Positions 24,330 through 35,545 of a stretch of DNA of 64,000 nt are shown piece by piece (positions within the stretch are counted from its first letter, which is position 1; each line of letters starts with the position of its first letter). The translations under genes were made by a program, and so were the position numbers. Source of the DNA: Daucus carota subsp. sativus (lineage: Eukaryota > Streptophyta > Magnoliopsida > Apiales > Apiaceae). Location of the stretch: contig NC_030386.2 of the NCBI RefSeq assembly GCF_001625215.2, positions 23,840,545 through 23,904,544 on the forward strand. The letters run 5' to 3'. Below the pieces are notes generated by a model. It ran no database searches and was not told where the DNA came from. It worked only from the letters and a program-made list of their open reading frames with translations.

Positions 24330-27300
24330 TCTCTCCCTCTCCCCCCCCTCTCTCTCCCTCTCCCTCTCTCTCTCTCTAATTTGTTAATTGAAGCCCTCTA
24401 GTTTTATATTCTCAATTCTCTTCACATGTTTTTAATTTATTTTATACAAATCTTGATATAACTATACTTCATGCTCATATTCGATCATAGTTCGTAAAAC
24501 TTATCCATTCAATTTAATTAGTTAATGGTGTAAGATTGTTTCCAACATATTTTAATATGTTTGTTTAAATGCTACAAGAAAATGCTGTAAGATTTTCAAG
24601 TATTGATTCTTGGTCTGATATTATCTTTCTGCCTCTGCTGCAGGAGCCTTTCAATGCTGAGCCGCCACGATCAGCCTTAATTACTTCTTATGTGACTCCT
24701 GTGGAATACTTCTACAAAAGAAACCATGGACCAATACCGATTGTTGACGACATAGAAAGGTTCTTATTTCAGCTATGTTTCAATTCTATATATGTCATGA
24801 ACGATCGTCTGACAGTTCCACTTTTACTTGATAGATATAGTGTTTCTGTGTCTGGTTTAATCGGAAACTCCAAAGAGCTCTTTATGAAAGATATATGGTG
24901 CGTGCTGCAAATTTAATTGCTTTTTCTTCCTTGATTCTTTGGTATTCAGTAGCTCAAGGAGAACACTTATTGGTTTTTCTTTCCAAATTACAGGAGGCTT
25001 CCAAAATATAACGTTGCTGCGACATTGCAGGTCAGTCTCTCTATGAACATTTTACATTTCTCTCCTCCAGAGTTTTGGAATTTTTTCTACAAGACATGTT
25101 GTGTTATGTATTTGTTACCATTTTGTGAACTTCTGTATCAATGTCTAGTGTGCTGGTAACAGAAGGACTGCCATGAGCAAAACCAGGACAGTCAAAGGAG
25201 TTGGATGGGATGTTGCTGCTATAGGAAATGGTTAGAATCCTTATTACTTGTCATAGCTATCAAGACTATTGACACTTAATAGAGAAACATTAGGTCAATG
25301 ATTTGTAAATAGCTCAAAACTATCAAATAAAATATAGGCGGGGAACCTTTTGATTGAAGTTAAGTCTTAAAGTAGTTTCCAGTAAAATTAAGACATACCT
25401 ACTTTACGGTTTATTTGTTAAATTTTTTGTCAATATCGGCAATGGCTCTTGAAATAAATAGATATAAATTTTAAGAAAACACGAACCAAGAAACATACAA
25501 TATGTCCAAAGGGGGTCCCCTGCTCTTCAATAAACCTTTCTGCTCCCTTTTGTCCTGTTTCCTATACATAATTGATCTCACACATTATTATATTACAATT
25601 TAGATATAACGGCCAGATGGCATTCACTGTGATTTTTATTAACTAGCATGATCATATTGTGTGATTGTTTTTTACCATCGTCCGAATCCAATAAAGGTAG
25701 TAATTGCACCTCTGTTAAAAAGGTTCTGGAGTAGAAATGAGAAATTGTCAAGTAATTAGGAGATGATGAATTAAAGCAAGCATGAGAATTACTTTACTTG
25801 GAGAAGTAAGAGACACAGAGTAAAACAAACTGGGGGAAAATAGAGAAAGTCCCACTTTGTTAAGATCTTTTAAATCCACAATAGAAGGCAGCAAAGGAAG
25901 GTTACAATGCAATTGTAGTAATATGCTACTGCTTTTAACCACCATGGGTGAACAATGAACTAAACACTTATATATCTGATAGAACATTGGTATGTGTATT
26001 ATATTACTAAAAATATTTGTGGAACAGAGGGTAGGAGTATGATTGGGCTAATCTATATTACAACTCAGTGCCAACATACTACCGGCCACAAGAATTGGCA
26101 TGTATAAACAAGTCTCTCGAGTATCTAGCTAGTGGAACAGGGATATCATTTTATAATTAATATATGTGAAACGGAGGATAAGAGTATGATTTAGCTACCT
26201 TTTTTGTGGTCAAAGTATTGGCATATTTATATTAGCCATGAGTCCATGACTTCCACAATCAAGATTTAATGTTTTTTTATGGCCGTGTGCCTCTGTTACT
26301 ACTACAAACATAAAGAAGCAATTGCATTTTAAACTACATGTCTCTCATATGAAGTAAGCAAATGTTACGGGACCGCCCCAGGGGGTTGGCTCAGCTGGTA
26401 TAAGGTAGGTGGAACCGTGAAAGTGCATATAAATCATTAGACTGAATCTCACAAGAGAAGACTGTATATTTTGTTGTCCTTTTTAAGTGAGATCTATCTT
26501 AAGACTTGCCTGGATTTGTAACTGGATCCCTACAGATGCCACGGTTAGCACTTTGCAGATTTTTTTTTTTTTTGGGGAGGTGGGGAGGGGGGGTGGGGGG
26601 TGGGGGGGGGGGGGGGGGGGGGGGCGGGATTTTTCCCTGGTAAAAAATGTATTCTCTGGAACCATGTTAGGACACAAACAATCTACCAGCATATTATTAC
26701 TTAATTAGTACGTTAGTTCTAGCCCTGATGCAGGTGGTAGATTTTCCTAAGTGCTCTGAAATATTGTATCTTAAGTAATTTTTTAATGAAAAGAAATAGT
26801 ATGAGAGGTTGCTTATGAAGTCTGCACTATCACTTGTAGGAAACAATTAACAGTTACATGCCTATAGATTATTGAGAGATGTTGGAAGATTTTTTTTACA
26901 CTTCATCCTTTATGCTTCCATTTTTCGAAGACTTCAATTTTGAATTCTAGCTTGTGACAAAAACGACCCCAAGATAGCTGTGGCGTGATGAATTCATATC
27001 CTGTTCTAATATGTTGTTTTAGTAATTTAAAATCGTTTTTTATTCCTTGTAGCTGTTTGGGGTGGAGCTAAACTGGCAGATGTCCTGGAACTGATTGGAA
27101 TACCGAAGTATACCAGCTCCACACCATCAGGAGGAAAACATGTTGAATTTGTAAGCATTGACAAGTGCAAGGTATTACTTTTCCTTGGTCTTGCTCATAA
27201 AAGCTTAATTTTTCTATTTCAATTTGTGTTCCATCCCTATCCTTGCAAGTTTGTTACTTGTTGGTTGAATACTTTCCATAATGCTTTTATTGAAGGAGGA

Positions 27301-30300
27301 AAATGGGGGCCCTTATAAGGCGTCTATTCCATTAATCCAGGCGACAAACCCAGAAGCTGATGTCTTGCTTGCATATGAGATGAACGGGGAGGTATATATT
27401 CTTATTTTTCTTTTATTTCATATTTGATTGTATAATTTCCATCAATTTTATAGCCTAACTTCTATCCTATTCCTTTTATAGCTAGAGAGCAACTTGTATC
27501 TTGTTCTATTTATATTTAGAGCGTTGAATGATAGGAAATTCTTTGGTCAGTTGTGTTAATAATCATGTTGCAGCTAGTTATGTATACAAGATAATGAGGT
27601 CTTGAATCTTTTGGCAATTAAATTCATAATAATATCAACGGTTTGCTTGGTTTTAAAGCATGCACAAGTGCATATGGTACACAGTAAGCTACATCCTTGC
27701 ATTTAAATGTGCCAATATATTTTGATATGAATACCAACTCGTATTTATCATCAATATTCTTGGAATCAACTTTTTTAGGACTGTAAAAATATGAGAATAT
27801 TAAATATTTTACTTAAAGTGTTGTTGATTTATGGACTTTGTGAAATGTTGCAAAGTTGTGGGATAAGATATTGTCATTAGATTGTTATATTCTTTAGTTA
27901 TTTTCTTTCTATAATGGTTCAGAAATTCTCATAAAAGGTTAAAATAATTAATTTCTTTTTATAATAAAAATAAACTATTATTATTATTATTATAATAATT
28001 ATTATTATTGTTGTTGTTGTTGTTGTTATTGTTACTGTTATTGTTATTGTTATCCGCATGGAAACTGATTGTTAGCTCCTTCCCTGATTTGTTTGTTGTC
28101 ACATCAAAGACTCTTAACAGGGATCATGGCTACCCACTTCGTGTCGTTGTCCCAGGAGTTATAGGTGCCCGTTCAGTTAAGTGGCTTGAGTCTATAAACA
28201 TAATTTCCGAGGAGTGCCAGGTTGGTAAACTGTTTTACAAGCTGTTCACATATCATTCACATTCATGTGTCTTCACATCTTCAGTGTAGTTTCCGTTGCT
28301 ACTCGACAGGGCTTCTTTATGCAGAAGGATTACAAAATGTTTCCACCTAGAGTTAATTGGGATAACATTAATTGGTCCACAAGGAGACCTCAAATGGATT
28401 TTCCTGTTCAGGTACTATATAATTCTTTTCATTACTAAATAATTAAAGCATAACTAAAATCGTGATGTTACATGTAGCGGAAAGAAATTGTACATGACAG
28501 AACTAGTGTAGGATCTCTTATTTGAACATGCAATATCAGAGGGTTTCCACCATGGCTGAACATAAATATTGCTACTATCTATCACTCACAAGTCATAACA
28601 CACATAATCTTTTGCTGCCTTTTTGTTTATAGCATGCTTTGCAAATATCCAAGTACATCAACCACATTTGTATCGATCAATATATATATATATATATATA
28701 CATAAACAAAACATGTTGGGCATATAGGTCTCTAATTAGTACTTCAAGAGTACACCATAGAATCTCTCTCTCTCTCTCTCTCCCCCCCCCCCCCCCCTTC
28801 CCCTTCCCCTCCCTCTCCCTCTCCCTCCTATATCTAGGCCAATCTCCCTCCCTCCGTATATCTAAACTAATGTTCTAGAGAGAGCCCTCTTATACTGGGT
28901 TCGTAGCATGAGCATCCCATCAGAAATGAATAGCATCCCATCACAAATCATTAATTTTGTTATAGATTTTATTATCAAATGCACATAAAATGTGATTCTA
29001 ATGTACAATATATCATATATATATTTTATAAATAATTTAACACCTAAAATTAGAACAAAAAAATTGATTTCAAACTGGTTCCACAATATAATTATTCCGG
29101 ATTATTATGATTCTGTTTTAGAATCATGTTGGAAATTGCATAATTTTTAATGATTCTTGGAAGAAAAAAGTTCTATAATTTTGTGTTTTATTTACTAATT
29201 AAGATTTGTAATTATATTTCATAAAGAATATGATAAATATACACGCACTATGTATATTTACATAACGGTAATGCTACCGGACTCTATATAAGAAGGTACT
29301 CTCGAGAGTGCCAGTATATATATAGTCAAGTTCTATGGAGAGCGTTCTATGTTTTGCAATTAAAACATTGCAAAACTTATAATTTTACAAATCATATTCT
29401 ATGAAAATCATTATTATAAAATATCTTGAAAAATCAGATATGTTTTGCAAGCAGGAAATTGCGAAACATAGGTTTCGCAAAACATCGAGCTTGCTAAACA
29501 TATATATTTTTTAGATTTTAAAGAAATATTACTATACATATAACATCATTTGTAAAATAATGGCTTAGCAAAAAATAAAATTAATTTTGTAATGTTTTGC
29601 TCGCAGAACATGCATCGTCTCTAAGGTCTTGAAGAAAAAGCGGTTTTCATAGAACTTTACTCTGTGTGTGTGTGTGTGTGTGTAAGAATGATGTTTGTAT
29701 ATTTATGCATCTTATATTTTTACGTCAAGTTTAAAGTTAAAAAAATAATAATTTATTGTATTAAGGTTGGAATCACTTGTGGTAGTTGAGACTTTGCTCA
29801 GATGTGTAGGTAGAATCTATGTGACTGGGGTTTGACCCCGGATCCACGTGTCAAAGTGTAAGAATCGACAATATTTTGAATCTTTGGCATGGTTTTCCCA
29901 AAAATAAATTGGTGAGTGCCCCATAGGCCCCATGCCATGTCCCAATTTCGAATTTCGGTACTTGTTGAAATAATAAATTTGGGTTCACGCCTACACGGGG
30001 TTGAATGAGAAATCAAGGAAGTTGAAGAATAATGGCCGTATATATCGACTAAACTTATGTGTTAGACTGGTTCCGAAGAAACGAGGCTTAGGTTATGACC
30101 TCTGTTTGTTACTCGTGTCATAGTAATAGCTCTAGATACATTGTTTAGTGTTTTAATTTATGAGTTAAATTTTTTTCTCAATTCTTTTCCCATGACAGTG
30201 CGTAATATGCTCTCTGGAGGATGTCAATGTGGTGAAAAATGGCAAGGTCAGCAACACTTTTATGCATACTTGTCTTTCCTATCTTTGTTCGCGCACAGAC

Positions 30301-33300
30301 ATTTTAAATTGTTCTTGACTGTAAGTTAAGTTATATTTTTGTGGCTAAAGTAGCCTACTAATTTGCTCGTAAACCTCGGCAAGTATTGTATTGACATCGG
30401 AATTTCCTTTGGCCATTACCTGCATAGGTAATCTGTCACAACATTCTTCACTTGCTTAATATAAATTATATACCCTTTTGAATTTGAATATACCAGTAGC
30501 TGGTATTGTAGTTGTTGCGCAAGCCCTGAAAAGCAATTCTTTTCCACTTATTAGTTAAAAATAGCATAACTAAAATGAGGTTCTCGAGGACACTTAACAA
30601 TCCTTTTTCAGTGCTCAATCTTCTCCGTGCTTGTAGAACAGATAAATGAGCTCTGATCGACTCTTTTCTACTATTAAGTTTATTCACACACACACACATA
30701 TTTATTTATAGGCAATTGCTTAAATATAAACCACTAATATAGAAACACAAACACAAACAAAAGAAATTATCCATATATGACATCACCCACCCACCCCTTA
30801 TATGACATCACCCCCTGAGGGTCCACCCCCGCCCTCACTAGAGTGTCACCAAGGCCCTGGGCAAGTCTTGGAAAGACTCCAGACAACCCAAGAACCCAAA
30901 CTTGACCTCACCCCGACCCTACTAGGCTCGACCAAGGCCCATATAGGCCTACCTCGATGTGACACCACTCACCGTCTATATGACATCACCTGCCTAAGGC
31001 CCATTCCTGCCCCCATTCAATCCTCCTTGGGCCACCTAGAGCGTCACTAAGGCTCCGGACAGACTCCCAAGATACCATACATGGCCCCACTATGGTCCAG
31101 CTAGGCCCTATCCGTGCCCCATCTAGGCTTACCTCGGCGTCCATCCCCGGGCCCAAAACGTTTCCCATTCTTCTAAATTGCATTGGTTTTTATTTTAGTG
31201 GTTTGTATTTGAGCAATTACATACACACGCACACACGTTATGTGTTATTATTCCTTTAAAAACTAGAACTTAGAATAATTTGTTTTTGTTGAATTTATAT
31301 GCATGACAAATATAAAAGTAACGGGGTAGCGTTTAAAGTAATGTATATATGTATAAAGTTCCAGTACAAACTTACAAACTTGCAAACTTTTTTTAATTTT
31401 TGTTTTTCGTATGTGTCAATTATTAGTTATATAAGGTATCCATGTTGAAAATAATTGAAAATTCATCACTATTCGAATAGAAAACATATAAATAAACCAA
31501 GCGTTCAACACATATATACTTTGAGTTCAACATTTTTTTAACATATTTTGTTGAACATGGTTAAGATTGTGTTGGAGAAGTACATAAACTTATTTCTTAC
31601 ATTAAAAACTTAGTTTCTAGACAGCGGCGAAGCCATAACTTACAGGTGGTGGGGGCACATCAATTTTTTTTAAACCGTAACGAACGAATGAACCTTACGA
31701 GAAGCTCTCATTTTACCTTTCAATTTTTGTGAAAAGAATAGAAGAAATTTGTTTTTAACAATAATAAAATTATGATATCAAATCTTGAAATTAGGAGGTA
31801 CATGAGAATTAAAATTGTTTGACAATGTTTCTCTGTTTGGGATGCAGCTGAATCAATACTTCTTTTATAATACCTTTCCATCCCTGATCCAAATCCAAAT
31901 CAATAATATATAAAAATATAGATTATGATAGAATCAAACAAAGAGTGAATGAGCATTTATAGATAAACAGAATCAAGTTGCAAGTTTTATTTAATCATTT
32001 ACAATCTTCGAATCGAGTAAAATAAGGCAAGTAGAATCTCCAAACCATAATCCCAATTTCAATTATAAAAAACCCTAAACTATAACCAAATAAATTGTAC
32101 AAATAATAAAAGTTTGATTTAAGTTGAGATAATAAGATTACCTAAATATGAGAAGGTGATGATTTTGAGACTTGGAAAGTGGATGAATTAAATGGAGTTG
32201 TGGTCCTATTCCTAATTCCTGTACAGTGAAGCCGTGGAAGGTGGAATCGAGAGGCGAGAGAAGTATTTGGGGATAAGGGTATTTGAGGAGATCAACACAT
32301 AAAAATAATAAATAGTTCAGCTGGGTGCACCTGTTAATAATACATGTGGGACCCACCAAAAAATAATTGTTTTTTTAAAAATTGCAGGGGCACGTGTCCC
32401 CAAGTGTCCTCATGTGCCACCGCCACTGTTTATAGACCCTACCCAAACCCCAGAGATATAGTTTAAGCATCTCTATAAATATATACAACTAAATGATAAT
32501 TAGTGTTTTACACCCGATTTTGAACCCCGGTTACAAATGTGTTGAATACACGATTTATTTTTTATTTGATTAACACTTTGCGAGAATAAAAAAAAATTCA
32601 AAAAAAAAGTTTGCAAGTTAGAAAAGTTTTTATTTGATCTTATCCCTATATATATATTACAAACATTGTATCTTTTTGTTTAGAAACTATAATTTATTAG
32701 TTGTACAATATGTGTGTATATATATATATGTGTAGACAATGTTTTGTTTTTTATTACAAAGTAAAATTTACGTACATATATGAATAAGTTTTTTTATCTA
32801 TTTTTTTATACATTATGCATATTTTTTCTATTATTATGTTGTGTGTGTGTGTGTGTGTGTATTATATATTTTGAGAGCATGTAGTATATTATCGAGTACA
32901 AAATACTTAAAGTAATCTGTCGCGAATGTTATTTGCTTCTAAATTTTCTTAATATCTATTATTCTGTTATATATATATATATAATTGATTATTATTTTTT
33001 GTTGTCTAGTGTGCTTAGGCCTGGGAACCCTATTGCAGTTCAGCCAGCTTTTCATTTTTTAAAATTATGCCTGGTATTATGTTTACGTGTATGTTATGTA
33101 GAGGCGTTCTTATGTAGCAGATTATACTTGTAGTTCGTGCTTTTCTAGTGTACTCTTTGCCTGATAGTATGATCTCTTTCTTTTACCTTTTAGAGTGATC
33201 ATGTAATGCAACATAGTATTTTCCTGACCTGCTGGCTTCTTTGACCTGTTGCGCAGATAACTATCAAGGGTTATGCGGTATCCGGAGGCGGGCGTGGGAT

Positions 33301-34232
33301 TGAGAGAGTAGATGTATCTGTTGATGGTGGCAAAACTTGGGTGGAAGCATCTAGATTCCAAAAATCTGGTTCAGAATACATTGCTGATGATGATTCTAAA
33401 AGCGACAAATGGGCATGGGTTTTCTTTGAGACGGAAGCTGAAATTCCCTGGAGTGCGGAGATAGTTGCCAAAGCAGTATGTTTTTCATTCACTATATCCC
33501 TTAAAAGGAAGTGTTATAGAATTTTGTTAGTCAAATTTATTTGTTTTGTAACCCCAAAATTGGATACTTTAGGATAATTCATTTTGAAAATATAACCACA
33601 ACAAACTACATTTCATTTCCTCTAGTCAGCAATATTTGAAAACATCAACATATAAAAGTATAGTTTTGAACTTTTTTTAGAATTTGTAGTACGTCATTAA
33701 ATGTGAAGGAGTGCAAGTTTTTGGTATTTTTTCAAGTTATGTGCAAGTTTGCAGTATTGGTCAATATCATTTGTGTAGTTTAGGGGTATTCACGGGTGCC
33801 TCAAAATTTTTACATGATTTTTTGTTGTCCTGCAGCACAAGTAAAATTAAATGCATACAAAAAGTAGGCCAAGAATCCTACCTTTATCCCCAATTTTTAT
33901 CAAACATCCTATTTCAAGAATGTACAATAGTCTTTTTCGTCAATAGTTTTGGCAATAGATTGAACCTCAGTTCCTTGACAACAATCCTGACCTTTTGGCC
34001 CAAAATTGAGTGTGAGCACTGAGCACTTTGCAGTTCCACCACAGAATCATGAGTTTCTACTTCTTGATGATATCTTAGTTTTCCGTTGTTTTTGTATGTA
34101 TCAAATTACTTCCAGGTGGATTCAGCTGCAAATGTGCAACCAGAAAATGTGGAAGATGTTTGGAACCTGAGGGGAATATTAAACACTTCATGGCATCGAG
34201 TGCATGTTCAGGTTGGGCACTCAAATATGTAG
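24137..34232 (+). CDS. SOX: sulfite oxidase, peroxisomal, molybdenum cofactor-dependent
   Basis: Twelve exons (24137-24211, 24644-24759, 24835-24897, 24994-25030, 25149-25230, 27053-27171, 27296-27391, 28110-28220, 28310-28411, 30199-30246, 33257-33475, 34116-34232) encode 394 residues. It oxidises sulfite to sulfate, passing electrons to O2. The start [20 protein letters not shown] matches the plant enzyme. The Mo-ligating cysteine in [13 protein letters not shown] is residue 98, the same position as in Arabidopsis. Other blocks are [61 protein letters not shown] and, in the dimerisation domain, [20 protein letters not shown]. As in all plant SOX there is no heme domain. The protein ends SNM, a peroxisomal PTS1-like tripeptide. 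Introns 5, 9 and 10 are unusually long (1.8, 1.8 and 3.0 kb) and carry repeats; the first donor lies in a CT microsatellite. Confidence 0.97.
24213..24378. repeat. CT/C-rich microsatellite at the start of SOX intron 1
   Basis: Nearly 165 bp of CT repeats interrupted by C-runs and a few A. It begins with the T of the intron's GT donor, so the donor reads AAG/GTCTCTCT. Confidence 0.95.
26375..26573 (+). mobile_element. probable tRNA-derived SINE in SOX intron 5
   Basis: GTTGGCTCAGCTGGTATAAG matches the pol III box A consensus (TGGCNNAGYNGG). About 50 bp on, AGACTGAATCTCAC resembles box B. About 120 bp further the sequence ends in a 13-T run. The body matches no family I can name. Confidence 0.45.
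26560..26628. repeat. poly-T/poly-G low-complexity tract
   Basis: Thirteen T are followed by about 55 bases that are almost all G. It lies in SOX intron 5. Gly-rich or Pro-rich frames across it are artefacts. Confidence 0.9.
28763..28834. repeat. CT/C-run microsatellite in SOX intron 9
   Basis: (CT)n followed by about 16 C and CCCTCC repeats. A short (TA)n tract lies about 70 bp upstream. Confidence 0.9.
29334..29661. mobile_element. inverted-repeat element in SOX intron 9
   Basis: The left end AGTCAAGTTCTATGGAGA is matched by the reverse complement of the right end, AGTAAAGTTCTATGAAAA. The interior contains at least six TTTTGCAA/GCAAAACAT words in both orientations. It is followed by a (TG)n tract. 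No target duplication was seen; the superfamily is unknown. Confidence 0.55.
29780..29860 (+). other. weak tRNA-like/SINE-like segment
   Basis: GTGGTAGTTGAGACTTTGC about 50 bp before GGGGTTTGACCCCGGATCC resembles degenerate box A and box B spacing of a tRNA-derived SINE. The match is poor and no end could be defined. Confidence 0.2.
30799..31165. repeat. GC-rich tandem dimer (period about 178 bp) in SOX intron 10
   Basis: Two diverged copies begin TATATGACATCACC at 30799 and 30977. Each carries in the same order a (G/C)AGAG(T/C)GTCAC(C/T)AAGGC block, a GACTCC block, and CTACCTCGATGTG versus CTTACCTCGGCGTCC. The segment is distinctly GC-rich while flanks are strongly AT-rich. Frames on both strands are open by composition only. 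Confidence 0.7.
31622..32428. mobile_element. non-autonomous hAT element in SOX intron 10
   Basis: The left end is CAGCGGCGAAGCC and the right end reverse-complements to CAGTGGCGGTGGCACATG, both hAT-like (CAGNGGCGG). Both arms continue with GGGGGCACAT/GGGGACACGTGCCCC-type sequence. An 8-bp target duplication TTTCTAGA/TTTATAGA (7 of 8 matching) flanks it. The 807-bp interior has no transposase. Confidence 0.75.
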
Positions 34233-34946
34233 CCTTTTTTTTTTTTGAATAAGCAGAGGAATTTGTACTTGTTGGCCGACCTGTTGTGCCCCTTGATGTT
34301 TAAATAATGTTTAAGGTAGTTAGAAGGTTCCATTGTACAAGTAAAATGTTGTGGGATCTACTTACATTTGTGGACTACGGTTTGGATATATGTCTTTATT
34401 GGCGATAGCCTAAGATTGTATCTGTACTCTTCATCAGTCTGCTACTGACCGACTGCCTAATTGCCTTCTTGTCATTTCATGTTTACGTCCATACTCTGCA
34501 TCTTCATCTGTTTTTTGTCAATTTATGGAATACTGCTGTATGAAGTTTTGGGTTATCAAGCCTGAAATGTAGTGCATTCTTTTCTTAGTCAAATTGATCA
34601 ATTTTATAATTTATATACAGTATCAAGTATTGTATGTTAAATACAATTAAGAATATTAATGAGAAAGTATAGATAACTTGTTATTACATACTTTTTTAGT
34701 TTTATAAATATATAAATTAATTTTTTTAACAGTTACTTAAAGTAGTTGATCATGTAGAATGGACTTCTTTAGAGACGATGCTCCTAGTATTGGTTTATTT
34801 TGGACGAGGGGTATGGTTGATTCTGAAGATTTAAACTGGTGAACTTTTAGTTACGATTCGGTGTTCTTTCGATGGAACCTATCATTTCTTCTTACGGAAT
34901 TAAACAGTCTCCTTGTTTATCCTTTGTGTGAAAGGCTATTAAGGTA
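34233..34946. other. SOX 3' UTR and spacer
   Basis: AT-rich, no protein-like frame. It lies between the + strand SOX gene and minus-strand sequences, so the genes converge here. Confidence 0.5.
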
Positions 34947-35351
34947 TTAGTACGAAGCTATCTTTAGCTTCGTAAGTACTCTGAGTCGTGTAAATGCTGT
35001 AAGATCACCCTCACGAGGAAATCCTTTCAATCCGGTGAAGATGCTTAGTTTTCTTGGTTTTGATAGTTTAGACAAGTCATTAAGGCTACATGAGTAGTTT
35101 GAAGGTTGTACAACTAAAAACCCCTCGAGAACAAAGAGATTTTTAAGCTTGGAAATTCCTTCCGGGGTCATTTCACCGGTCAGGGCATTACGAATCTCTT
35201 CAAGCTTCTTGCCAATGTCGTTAAATTTGTCGGTAACAAGCCTGTCGTAGTTCGTTAGTGCTGCACAAGTATAAGTGAGTCTTCCTAGTCTATAAGTGTC
35301 AATCTCTATAGTTCTAAGCTGGTGCCCCTGCGTCGTTCTTCGATTTTTAAG
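34947..35351 (-). pseudogene. relic of an NLR-like leucine-rich repeat gene
   Basis: The minus strand is open for about 134 codons between stops. The early part (NDIGKKLEEIRNALTGEMTP) is followed by leucine-rich units (ISKLKNLFVLEGFLV, LNDLSKLSKPRKLSIFTGL, LRVLTKLKIAS) and a stop. This resembles the linker and LRRs of plant RPP13-like-4 type proteins from memory. There is no P-loop, NB-ARC or continuing LRR array nearby. It lies 195 bp downstream of the Clp gene on the same strand and could even be in its 3' flank transcript. Probably a non-functional fragment. Confidence 0.5.
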
Positions 35352-35545
35352 CTAGTTTTTGTCGAACATATTAAAAAAGACAAGAGATTAATTCAACACA
35401 TTACATAACTGATATTACTGGAGGTACATAATTCATAATCCGTACACATATTCGATAATATATATTATAATCAATTAATCATGCATGAATATCTTCAGCA
35501 AAAGAGCCAAGATGACTTCAAATAAGAAAAGTAACTAGAAACTCT

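Noticed and set aside
24137-24379. 80-codon frame of Ser/Leu repeats following the SOX start
   Set aside because: Only the first 25 codons are exon 1; the rest is the CT microsatellite in the intron.
26483-26708. Pro-rich and Gly-rich frames
   Set aside because: Artefacts of the poly-G tract in SOX intron 5.
28008-28109. Leucine-run extension upstream of SOX exon 8
   Set aside because: A TTG/TTA repeat in the intron; the true exon starts after the AG at 28108-28109 according to SOX homology.
30802-31183. Frames on both strands in the GC-rich dimer
   Set aside because: Openness follows from high GC and low TA content; no codon pattern or homology seen.
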